Source of the DNA: an uncultured Clostridia bacterium
GTDB lineage: Bacteria > Bacillota > Clostridia > Christensenellales > Aristaeellaceae
Assembly: GCA_946407745.1 (NCBI GenBank)
Contig: CAMJPQ010000009.1
Coordinates: forward strand, 1-62,532
Reading direction: 5' to 3'
Length of the DNA stretch: 62,532 nt
Part shown: one piece after another, positions 34,001 to 41,071 of the stretch
How positions within the stretch are numbered: position 1 is the first letter of the stretch
Layout of the letters: each line of letters opens with the position of its first letter
Notes under the pieces: model-generated
What the model saw: only the letters and a program-made list of their open reading frames with translations
The model's database searches: none
What the model was told of the DNA's origin: nothing
Position numbers and translations under genes: made by a program

Positions 34001-34285
34001 TTCGCTGATGCGCAGCCCCACATAGTCGCTGTTGATCTCGCCGCTTTCGATCAGGGAGGCAACGGTGCCGTCCTCCGTGGCGGCGGTGTAGGTAGCCCGC
34101 CTGGCGGGGTGCAGGGGCGAAAGGAGGAATACAGCCGCAAGCCCGATCACGCACAGCGCCACACCCAGCACAGAGCCGCGCTTTTTCCGGCTTGCGCGGG
34201 GAATGACGGGCGGCGGCGTTTCAGTCTGCACATGGCTGCGCCGCGCGCGGCGGGGCTCCCTCTCCCCGGGAGTAAACTGTGTCAT
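31094..34285 (-). CDS. CotH-type kinase with three lamin-tail domains
   Basis: A 1063-residue secreted or anchored protein. A basic cytoplasmic N-terminus is followed by one membrane helix (about residues 38-57). Three lamin-tail domains lie near residues 90-230, 245-390 and 400-550; each starts with I-x-E-I/V-M and contains DWVE/DWIE, GLSD and FPEG. A chitobiase-like segment with YYTTDGSIPTTSS (about 590-605) precedes the CotH kinase fold. That fold has KSMKFRSKSIYGEKLFNAAL, YINGEYWGHMNMRERVDRFF and the metal-binding WRWIWYDADYGLF. CotH phosphorylates spore coat proteins in Bacillus; secreted targets are likely here, but none is identified. It heads an operon with DUF4956, VTC and murB. Confidence 0.92.
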   Translation of the reverse strand: MTQFTPGEREPRRARRSHVQTETPPPVIPRASRKKRGSVLGVALCVIGLAAVFLLSPLHPARRATYTAATEDGTVASLIESGEINSDYVGLRISEIMPSNHTSVPDETGAYPDWVEVWNSSDHDMNLAGVGLSDRGDSIRFLFPEVTLKSNERTVVFCDSTNLADPSRPFHAKFKLSSVGETVYLYDPNAYLIDSVTYHIMGSDTSWSLTEGSWQEVSYFSPGYENSAAGYEAYRTNTMVSDGVLIINEIMADARSGLPDEDNEYSDWVELYNTSDQTVQLSNYALSDKENKPLEWRFPEGAVIAPHGYYLVFCSGKDRRDSATSIPHTNFRLSAERDTIILSDSYGRVVDRVMIDNLPEDATWAREANGVFTVHQMATPGRDNSDTAGADLDMRRRNTLGVYITEVMASNDSVTVGEGTGFVDWIEIHNDSSEIVDLSGCGLSDNIGRPRRWQFPEGTVIYPNEYKTIYCDGKADQSSQGELHTNFKILRAGGETVCLSTPQGFVLDKLVLPLIPTNVSYGRTSGTTGFFYYDTPTPLAANGTGFKGYAGTPAFTVEGGLHTGVVSTAIIVPEGCTVYYTTDGSIPTTSSTLYKGESIEMNFTTVLRAKAFPENDLHESSIATATYLINTFHTLPVVSVVCDPNELWNPTNGLLVLGENADKTGGPKFKNTVYREFGKIPRPCHVEFYQLDGTKMLDQDCQFELQGDYSLDMPQKSMKFRSKSIYGEKLFNAALFEDRPYTEYKGFALRNSGNDCMWTRLLDGFESRLLDVCNAQVIHQAWNPVVVYINGEYWGHMNMRERVDRFFVAQYEGIPLSEANNMTILRASNALEYGTAEARREYRNMVAKIKASSPATNAEDRKYLVDNVDIDNLIEYMSFEMFVGNSDIGNTRFYRLAQEGSKWRWIWYDADYGLFSSSFNSPRSYTKASGMGEKNIDNTLFLKMLSVPEFRDRFLTRFGEIFQTLTTEKMLEVLEPLVELITPEMELHWARWGEFNDKMVIDEVPVTADGAYRYWEKRLDRLRNTLKKRPNLLWGMIQDEFNLTNAQMVHYFGERPVMPADAI

Positions 34286-34333
34286 ACAACATATCCTTTC
34301 GGTCCGGATGACGCATCGCAGTATACAGTGGTG

Positions 34334-34362
34334 ATTCTACCACAGATGCGGGCGGGGCGCAA
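34334..34362 (-). promoter_or_regulatory. Promoter of the cotH-DUF4956-VTC-murB operon
   Basis: On the minus strand TTGCGC (34362-34357) and TAGAAT (34339-34334) are 17 bases apart, about 48 bases before cotH. No further convincing promoter is seen before murB, which supports a single transcript. Confidence 0.65.
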
Positions 34363-34424
34363 CCGGCAAAAAAGCTTGTTACAAACTTGAGCAGCATTGC
34401 GCTGTTCGGCGTGCCTCCGGCCGT

Positions 34425-35828
34425 TCAGGCTTCAGTCCGCGCTGCCTCGTGGGCATGGATCTGCCTGTTCAGCAGGTTGATGTCGCCGCAGCCCATGGTG
34501 ATGGCCAGGTCGCCGGGTCCCCAGTGAGCGCGAAGCCACCGCTCGGCGTCGTCAAAGGAGGGGGTCAGCACGGCGTTCACACCGTGCGCCTTCATTCCCT
34601 CCACCAGCATGCCGCTGTTGATGTCGCCGGGATCCTTTTCCCTCGCGGCGCAGATGTCTGTCACCAGTGTGACATCCGCCTCTTCCGTGCAGGTGAGGTA
34701 GTCCTCAAACAGGCTCTTCACGCGGGAAAAGGTGTGCGGCTGCATCACCGCGTACAGCGTGCCCCTGCATCGCTTCCGGGCGATGGACACCGCGTTGCGC
34801 ATTTCAGCCGGGTTGTGGCCGTAATCGGTGAATACCTCGCAGCCGTTCACCACGTCCGTCAGCTCGAAGCGGCGGTGCGCACCGGCAAAGTGGGCCAGCA
34901 CATCGGCCGCCTGCTGCGGCGGAATGCTGACAGCGCTTGCGGCCGCGAGCGCCGCCAGAGCATTCTGTACATTGAACAGGCCGGGTACGTTCAGCGCTAC
35001 CTCCGCAGCCTTTTCGCCGCAATGCATGAGGGTAAAAGCCGCGCAGCCCAGCGCGTCCTCCCGCAGGTCAGATGCGGTCCAGTCACAGTCCGCGCTCAGC
35101 CCGAAGGTCTCCGTGCGGCAGGTAAGACGGCCAAGCTGGCGCCGGACACGCTCGTCATCGCCGTTGCCGATGGCCAGCCCATCCGTGGGCAGCAGGTGGA
35201 GGAACTGCCCGAAGGTCTCCTCTATTTCGTCAATATCCCGATAGCAGTCCAGATGATCCGCGTCGATGTTCAAGACGACCGCGATGCTGGGGTGCAGCCT
35301 GAGGAAAGAGCGGTTGAACTCGCAGGCCTCCGCCAGAAACACATCGCCGTGCCCGACACGTGTGGAGCCCCCGATCGCGTCCAGCTGCCCGCCGATGTGC
35401 ACGGAGGGGTCCGCGCCGCACTCCACAAGGATCTCGGACAGCATTGAGGTGGTGGTGGTCTTGCCGTGCGCGCCGCACACGGCGACCGGCAGCTGGCTGT
35501 CCTCCATCAGCTGCCCCAGCAGCCACGCGCGCTCCAGGGTAGGTATGCCCAGGCGCTCCGCCTCCTGCCGCTCCGGATTGTCTGCCGCGATGGCCGCACT
35601 GTAGGCCACCAGCGCGGCGCCGTGCACGTTCTCCGCGCGGTGGCCGACCATCACCTGCACGCCGCTGGCGCGCACACTGTCCAGCAGATAGCCGTCCGTG
35701 CGGTCCGAGCCGGATACCTTATAGCCCTTGTCCACCAGCATCTGTGCCAGCCCGGACATGCTGGAGCCGCCGACGCCGACAAGGTGGATTCTTTTTCCCT
35801 GATAGTCTTTGATATGCGGTATTGCCAT
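34425..35828 (-). CDS. murC: UDP-N-acetylmuramate--L-alanine ligase
   Basis: Adds L-alanine to UDP-MurNAc with ATP, starting the stem peptide of peptidoglycan. The 467-residue Mur ligase shows RIHLVGVGGSSMSGLAQML (UDP-binding loop), the P-loop CGAHGKTTTTSMLSEI, EACEFNRSFLRLHPSIAVVL, NIDADHLDCYRDID and DYGHNPAEM in the C-terminal domain. The start follows an AGGACAGG stretch, 13 bases after the last antiporter gene. No promoter is evident in that gap, so murC is probably expressed from the long antiporter transcript. Confidence 0.96.
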   Translation of the reverse strand: MAIPHIKDYQGKRIHLVGVGGSSMSGLAQMLVDKGYKVSGSDRTDGYLLDSVRASGVQVMVGHRAENVHGAALVAYSAAIAADNPERQEAERLGIPTLERAWLLGQLMEDSQLPVAVCGAHGKTTTTSMLSEILVECGADPSVHIGGQLDAIGGSTRVGHGDVFLAEACEFNRSFLRLHPSIAVVLNIDADHLDCYRDIDEIEETFGQFLHLLPTDGLAIGNGDDERVRRQLGRLTCRTETFGLSADCDWTASDLREDALGCAAFTLMHCGEKAAEVALNVPGLFNVQNALAALAAASAVSIPPQQAADVLAHFAGAHRRFELTDVVNGCEVFTDYGHNPAEMRNAVSIARKRCRGTLYAVMQPHTFSRVKSLFEDYLTCTEEADVTLVTDICAAREKDPGDINSGMLVEGMKAHGVNAVLTPSFDDAERWLRAHWGPGDLAITMGCGDINLLNRQIHAHEAARTEA

Positions 35829-35841
35829 TGTTCCTGTCCTT

Positions 35842-38049
35842 TCAAACTTCTGAGCGCAGCAGCAGATAAACGGCCATCACCACCAGGCCCGCCGCCAGCA
35901 GCAGCAGGTTCCAGGACACACTGTGCGAGATGCGGTCAGTGGTGCGCCGGTTGGCCTGATGCTGTGCGTCCAGCACATATTCATAGTCTGTGCGAAGCGG
36001 ATGCTTTTTCGTCAGGCTCCTGTTCAGGCCCTGCGCGACCGTATCAGCGGCGCGGCCGACGTACCAGGTCAGTTTGTTGCCGACCGGGATTGTCTTTGGC
36101 GGCCGCTTGGCGCGCAGCAGAGTCTTTCTCACCAGCCAGGTCAGCCGCTCCGGTATCTCGCCGAAAAAGCGGGTCACGGCGGTGATTGCGGCGGGGAGCC
36201 ATTGCCTGAACAGTGGCATATCGGGAATGTCCGCGCACCAGGCCGTTGCGGCAGCGACGGAATGTGGTATCCACTGCCGCACGAGCCGGCAGTCGGGAAG
36301 GTGCTCGATGCGCCGGACAACGGCATAGCTCGCTGCCACCAGTCCGTCCAGCAGCGGGCGGTATACCTTGTTTTCCATGTCAAGCCATTCCGGCCAGAGG
36401 TTGACATAGACTGTCGACTTGCCCTCCCGTCGCATCAGCAGGGGACGGACCACCAGCAGGTAAACCGCCGCGCCGATGGCGATGGATTCCGCCGCGCCGA
36501 TCAGGTTCTCCGCGGAGAAATAGTGTATTTCCGCGAGCGCTTCCTGCCCGAAAAACGGCATGGCTCTCTCCGCCAGCGGAGACAGGAGCCTGCTGCCGAA
36601 AAGACCCAGCAGGGGCAGGGGCACGGCGGTCAGTATCAGCGCGATGGCGGTGGGCCAGGAAAGATAGCCCCTACGCATGCTGTCGTAGCATTCCTGCAGC
36701 TTTGCGTCACGGTTTTTCTCCCAGAAAAGGCATACATACAGCTTGGTCATATACGCCACGGTCAACCCGCCGGAGAAAAGGAACATCAGCTCAAATAGCT
36801 TTACGGGCCACCACGCGGCGCCGGTGTGCTGGAGATGGTGCATGTACTCCAGTATGCCCTCGTGCAGGAGCGACTTGGAGTTGAAGCCGCTGCCCAGCGG
36901 CGGCACGCAGCCGATGGACAGCGCGCCGATAAGGAAGGCAGCGTGCAGCACGGGTTTGTTGCGGCCAAAGCCGCGAATCTCATTCAGGTCCAGCCGGTGC
37001 AGGTTCATGTAGACCACACCCGCGCACAGGAACAGGCACAGCTTGATCAGCGAATGGTTGATCATGTGCTCCACCGCGCCGTAGGCGGCCAGGCTGCCCT
37101 CTTCGCCAAGCAGGGTCATGCAGGCGATGCCCACTGTGATGAAGCCGATCTGGCTGACAGAGGAGCAGGCGAGCGTTTTTTTCAGGTCAATGGAGAACAG
37201 CGCCATCACGGCGCCCAGCAGCATGGTGATGCCGCCAAGCACGAGCAGCGGAATGCCGAAGGCCGCGCTGCCCGGAAAAATGTTGGCGGCGATGACGATC
37301 ACACCGAACAGGCCGCTTTTGGTCAGTATACCGGACAGCAGGGCAGAGGCCGGCGCAGGCGCGACCGGGTGTGCCTTGGGCAGCCAGATGTGAAGCGGGA
37401 ACATGCCGGCCTTGGCTGCAAAGCCGAACAGCGTCAGCCAGGCCGCGACAGTCACCCGGGCTGAGGGCTGCTGCCCCTCCAGCGCCGCCTTCACCCCCGC
37501 GAAGGACAGGGTGCCCAGTTCCTTCCACAGCAGGAAGAGGCCCATCAGCGTGGTGAGGCCGCCGATGACAGCTACCGCCAGGTATGTGGAGCCGGCGCGC
37601 ATGGCGCCCGGCGTTTCCTCCTGCGCCACCCAGGTGTAGCTGGTAAGCGACATGATCTCAAAGAAGATGAGAGTTGTGTAAAAATCGTCGGAGAGGAAAA
37701 CGCCGAGGGTTGCGCCAAGCGTCATCAGGAAGAAGAACCAGTAGCGGTTGTTGTTGTGGTGATGGCGGAAGTACTGCGGAGAGAAGGCGGCGGACAGCAG
37801 CCACATGAAGGCTGCGATGGAGGCGTACAGGCTCCGGAACCCATCCGCTCTCAGGTGCAGGCCCAGCGCGCAGAAGCCGTCCCAGTCAAAGGAAACCTCC
37901 CTGTTCCACAGCGACAGGCAGCCTGCCAGGGCCAGCGCACAGGTTGCCGTCACCGCCAGGGTGCGGGCAGGGGCAGACCTGCGGCCCAGCAGCCAGGACA
38001 CCAGCGCCATGACCATTGGCGCGAAGCACAGCAGAGGCAGCATCAGCAT
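35842..38049 (-). CDS. NuoL/MrpA-like proton-conducting subunit with long C-terminal extension
   Basis: A 735-residue membrane protein of the complex I antiporter-like subunit family. The core (about residues 1-480) has around 14 hydrophobic helices with the ion-path residues E131 (FFEIMSLTSYTW), K213 (FAAKAGMFPLHIWLP) and K244 (ILTKSGLFG). Residues about 500-735 form an extension with a long, largely amphipathic stretch, then a final membrane helix (SWNLLLLAAGLVVMAVYLLL). This recalls the lateral helix of NuoL. The start follows GGGAGG. It is the last antiporter gene before murC. Conduction of protons or sodium in the Mrp-type complex is inferred from the neighbours. Confidence 0.88.
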   Translation of the reverse strand: MLMLPLLCFAPMVMALVSWLLGRRSAPARTLAVTATCALALAGCLSLWNREVSFDWDGFCALGLHLRADGFRSLYASIAAFMWLLSAAFSPQYFRHHHNNNRYWFFFLMTLGATLGVFLSDDFYTTLIFFEIMSLTSYTWVAQEETPGAMRAGSTYLAVAVIGGLTTLMGLFLLWKELGTLSFAGVKAALEGQQPSARVTVAAWLTLFGFAAKAGMFPLHIWLPKAHPVAPAPASALLSGILTKSGLFGVIVIAANIFPGSAAFGIPLLVLGGITMLLGAVMALFSIDLKKTLACSSVSQIGFITVGIACMTLLGEEGSLAAYGAVEHMINHSLIKLCLFLCAGVVYMNLHRLDLNEIRGFGRNKPVLHAAFLIGALSIGCVPPLGSGFNSKSLLHEGILEYMHHLQHTGAAWWPVKLFELMFLFSGGLTVAYMTKLYVCLFWEKNRDAKLQECYDSMRRGYLSWPTAIALILTAVPLPLLGLFGSRLLSPLAERAMPFFGQEALAEIHYFSAENLIGAAESIAIGAAVYLLVVRPLLMRREGKSTVYVNLWPEWLDMENKVYRPLLDGLVAASYAVVRRIEHLPDCRLVRQWIPHSVAAATAWCADIPDMPLFRQWLPAAITAVTRFFGEIPERLTWLVRKTLLRAKRPPKTIPVGNKLTWYVGRAADTVAQGLNRSLTKKHPLRTDYEYVLDAQHQANRRTTDRISHSVSWNLLLLAAGLVVMAVYLLLRSEV

Positions 38050-38070
38050 AAGAGTCCTCCCAGGAGATAG

Positions 38071-39531
38071 TCAGATCACGGAGGCGGCCACATGGCGCAG
38101 CCAGTCCATCAGCGGCTGGCTGAAAACGCCAAGGCCAAGCATGGACACCGTGAGCAGGACAACAGGCAATGTCATCCGCCAGGTGGGATCATGCCGCCGG
38201 ACACCCCAGACCATCAGGTCAGTGTTCACCGGACGGAAATAGAAGCCAAAGACAACCGGGAAAAGGTACACGGCAGTGAGCACGGATGAGATCAGCAGCG
38301 TCGCGATGGCGGTTGCGCCAAGGCGAGACTGCAGCGCGGCAGCTGCCGTGAGCAGGTTCCATTTGCTCAGGAAACCGTTGAGCGGCGGCGTGCCGACCAG
38401 CGCGGCCGCCGACACGAGGAAGCAGGCACAGATCACGGGCATCACACGGCCCAGACCGCGCGTTTCCTCAATGGTTTCGCGCTCGCTTTGCACAAGGAAG
38501 GCGCCGGCGCAGAAAAACAGCGTGATTTTGATGATGCTGTGGAAAAGGAAATGCGTCATGGCGCCCACCAGCCCGGCCTCAGTCATCAGGCACGCGCCCA
38601 TCAGCATGTAGCTGAGATTGGACACGGTGGACCAGGCCAGCCGACGCTTCAGGTGGTGCTCCTTCACCGCCATAGAAGAGGCAAACAGTATGGTAATGCA
38701 GGACACCAGCAGCGGGGCTGCCTGCGCGTAGCTGCCGCGCAGCGCCTGCGCGCCGAAGACCTGATACACGCAGCGCATCACGGAGAAGGCGCCGGTATTG
38801 ACCACCGCAACCGCGTGCAGAAGCGCCGTGACCGGGGTAGGGGCGGCCGAGGCCGCGGGCAGCCAGGCGCTCAGCGGCAGCACAGCCGCCTTAACGCCGA
38901 AGCCGAAGAAGGCCAGAAGGAAGCACCAGCGGACTGCGTCCGCGTTCACCGCGCCGGCGGCAAACAGCCCGCCCTGTGTGAAGTCGGTGCTGCCGGTCCA
39001 TACATAAACGGCGCACACGGCCAGCAGGCCCAGCACGCCGCCGCCCAGGGTATAGCGCACATAGCGGTGCGCGGCGACGATGGACGCGTCATCCTGCTTG
39101 TGCCACACCAGCGGCAGCGTGGAGAAGGTCAGCCATTCGTAGGCGATATAGAGCGTGAACAGGTTCCCGGCGCAAACCACCAGCAGGGTAGCCGCGTAGG
39201 CAGCCAGGTACCAGCAAAAGAAGGTGACCGGACGCTCCTCGTGGCGCATGTATTCCGTGGCGTACAGTGTGGACAGCGGCCACAGCACTGATACCAGCAC
39301 CGCGAAGGTCCTGCCCATTTCATCCAGCCGGAGGGTGAAGGTGAGGCCGGGCAGCACCTCCAGCAGCGTCAGCGGCGCATCGGGGGTTGACATGACGGCG
39401 TAAACAGTCGCTGCGGCCGTGCACAGCGCTGCCAGAAAGGCAAACACATTCGCGGCGCGCGCGCCTTTGGGCCGCCACACGGCAAGCACCGCCGCAAAAA
39501 GCAGGGGCAATAGAGGGAGCAGGCAGAACAT
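38071..39531 (-). CDS. NuoL/M-like antiporter subunit lacking one usual lysine
   Basis: A 486-residue membrane protein with about 14 helices, of the proton-conducting NuoL/M/N-Mrp family. It keeps E132 (YEWLTFSTLPLVWHK) and K214 (FGVKAAVLPLSAWLPAAS). Where its three paralogues have a lysine in the broken helix (ITKAG, LTKSG, LSKS), it reads AVVNTG with N245. Escherichia coli NuoL also lacks a lysine there, so this may mark a NuoL-type subunit rather than an inactive one. It lies between two other large subunits, with 17-21-base gaps. Confidence 0.85.
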   Translation of the reverse strand: MFCLLPLLPLLFAAVLAVWRPKGARAANVFAFLAALCTAAATVYAVMSTPDAPLTLLEVLPGLTFTLRLDEMGRTFAVLVSVLWPLSTLYATEYMRHEERPVTFFCWYLAAYAATLLVVCAGNLFTLYIAYEWLTFSTLPLVWHKQDDASIVAAHRYVRYTLGGGVLGLLAVCAVYVWTGSTDFTQGGLFAAGAVNADAVRWCFLLAFFGFGVKAAVLPLSAWLPAASAAPTPVTALLHAVAVVNTGAFSVMRCVYQVFGAQALRGSYAQAAPLLVSCITILFASSMAVKEHHLKRRLAWSTVSNLSYMLMGACLMTEAGLVGAMTHFLFHSIIKITLFFCAGAFLVQSERETIEETRGLGRVMPVICACFLVSAAALVGTPPLNGFLSKWNLLTAAAALQSRLGATAIATLLISSVLTAVYLFPVVFGFYFRPVNTDLMVWGVRRHDPTWRMTLPVVLLTVSMLGLGVFSQPLMDWLRHVAASVI

Positions 39532-39548
39532 GATACATCAACCCCGCT

Positions 39549-41039
39549 TTAAATCACACCCGCCGCGATGCGAGAGAAGAGCTCAATCAGCCCGCCTGGG
39601 AACATTCCGAGCAGAACCGACAGCGCCGTGAGCAGTGCCATGGGCAGCACCATGCTCAGACCTGGCTCCTTCTTTTCAAAGACGGCTTCGGGTTCGTGCT
39701 CGCCGTGGCCAGGGAAGAAGCCACGGATGGACACGGTGAGAAGGTAGCCCGCCGTGAGCAGCGCGGACAGCAGCAGCACCGTGGGCGCGAGCCAGCTGAA
39801 GAAGGCCGGTACGCCGCTCATGGAGAGCGCACCCTGCGCCAGGTACCACTTGGACACGAAGCCCAGGCAGGGGGGAATGCCCACAAGGCCTACGGATACC
39901 AGGGTGAAGCACCACATCACGGCGGGCATCTGGCGGCCGATGCCGTCCAGCTCGTCCACGCGGGTCTTCCCGGTCTGGTGGATGATGGCGCCGGCGGACA
40001 TGAAGAGCGTGTCCTTGATCAGGGAGTGCGCGGCTACGTGCAGCAGCGCGCCGGTCAGGCCCAGCGGATGCAGCGTGGACAGGCCGAAGAGGATATAGCT
40101 CACCTGCGAAACGGAAGACCAGGCCAGACGTTTCTTCAGCAGGTTTTCCTTGAACGCGAGCAGCGAGCCCATGAACACTGTAAACAGCGTGAGGCTCATC
40201 CACGCGGTCTGCGCCCAGGTTCCTCTGATGAGATCAGGCCCGATGAGGAAATAGACCACGCGCAGTACACCGAGCACGCCGGCCTTGGTAATCACGCCGC
40301 TGAGCACGGCGGAGGCCGGTGCGGGCGCGACGGGGTGCGCGGTGGGCAGCCAGCCGTGCAGCGGGAACATGCCTGCTTTGGTGCCGAAGCCCACAGCCAT
40401 CAGGAAGGCGGCAGTGATCAGCGTGCCCTCATGCCCGGCGGCCTTCTCCATGTCCAGCACCCCGTGGGCCGTGAAGGACCATGTGGTGACATAGGGGGAG
40501 AGAAGGAACACGCCCAGCAGCACCAGCGATGCGCCCAGAACGGAATAGATGAGGTACTTGATGCCTGCCGCCACCGCGTCCTTGCTCATTTCCTGCATGA
40601 CCAGCGGCACGGTGAGCAGCGTCATCAGCTCATAGCACATGTAGTAGGTAATGATTGAGCCTGCAAGGCACAGCGCCATCAGCACGCCGAGCGTGCCCAG
40701 ATAGAAGGCGTAGTAGCGGCGCTGGTGCTCCTCCTCCTTCATATAGGCAAAGGAGTAAAGCCCGGCAGCGCACCATACAAGGGCCATCAGACCGGTGAAG
40801 AACTTCCCCGTCTCGTCGGTGCGCAGGAAGATGGGCAGCGCCTCAGACAGGCGGAAGAGGACCAGCTCTGTCTCACTGCCAAGCAGGACGGGAAGCACGG
40901 CAAGCGCATTCAGTACCAGCACAGCGGAGGTAAAAAGCGTGCGCCGGCGGGCATTGTCACCGAAGGGACGCCACAGGCCGAGCACAAGGCCACTGACGAT
41001 GGGCAGCAGTACGGGCACCAGCAGATACAATGAGGACAT
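39549..41039 (-). CDS. NuoM/MrpD-like antiporter subunit
   Basis: A 496-residue membrane protein with about 14 helices. The ion-path residues are in place: E137 (MCYELMTLLTVPLVMQ), K221 (FGTKAGMFPLHGWLPTAHPV) and K252 (VITKAGVLG). It is closest in this cluster to the 735-residue subunit, with which it shares the PTAHPVAPAPASA-type loop. The ATG at 41039 follows GGAGG with ten bases between; a longer in-frame reading into the gap has no support. It should form part of the membrane arm of the Mrp/Mbh-type complex. Confidence 0.88.
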   Translation of the reverse strand: MSSLYLLVPVLLPIVSGLVLGLWRPFGDNARRRTLFTSAVLVLNALAVLPVLLGSETELVLFRLSEALPIFLRTDETGKFFTGLMALVWCAAGLYSFAYMKEEEHQRRYYAFYLGTLGVLMALCLAGSIITYYMCYELMTLLTVPLVMQEMSKDAVAAGIKYLIYSVLGASLVLLGVFLLSPYVTTWSFTAHGVLDMEKAAGHEGTLITAAFLMAVGFGTKAGMFPLHGWLPTAHPVAPAPASAVLSGVITKAGVLGVLRVVYFLIGPDLIRGTWAQTAWMSLTLFTVFMGSLLAFKENLLKKRLAWSSVSQVSYILFGLSTLHPLGLTGALLHVAAHSLIKDTLFMSAGAIIHQTGKTRVDELDGIGRQMPAVMWCFTLVSVGLVGIPPCLGFVSKWYLAQGALSMSGVPAFFSWLAPTVLLLSALLTAGYLLTVSIRGFFPGHGEHEPEAVFEKKEPGLSMVLPMALLTALSVLLGMFPGGLIELFSRIAAGVI

Positions 41040-41071
41040 TGACAGACACCCTCCACGTTTTAACAGAATAA

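Noticed and set aside
28712-34285. Long plus-strand reading frames opposite cotH and other minus-strand genes
   Set aside because: GC-rich third codon positions create long open antisense frames here; they lack ribosome-binding sites and any recognisable motif, while the minus-strand proteins are clear family members.
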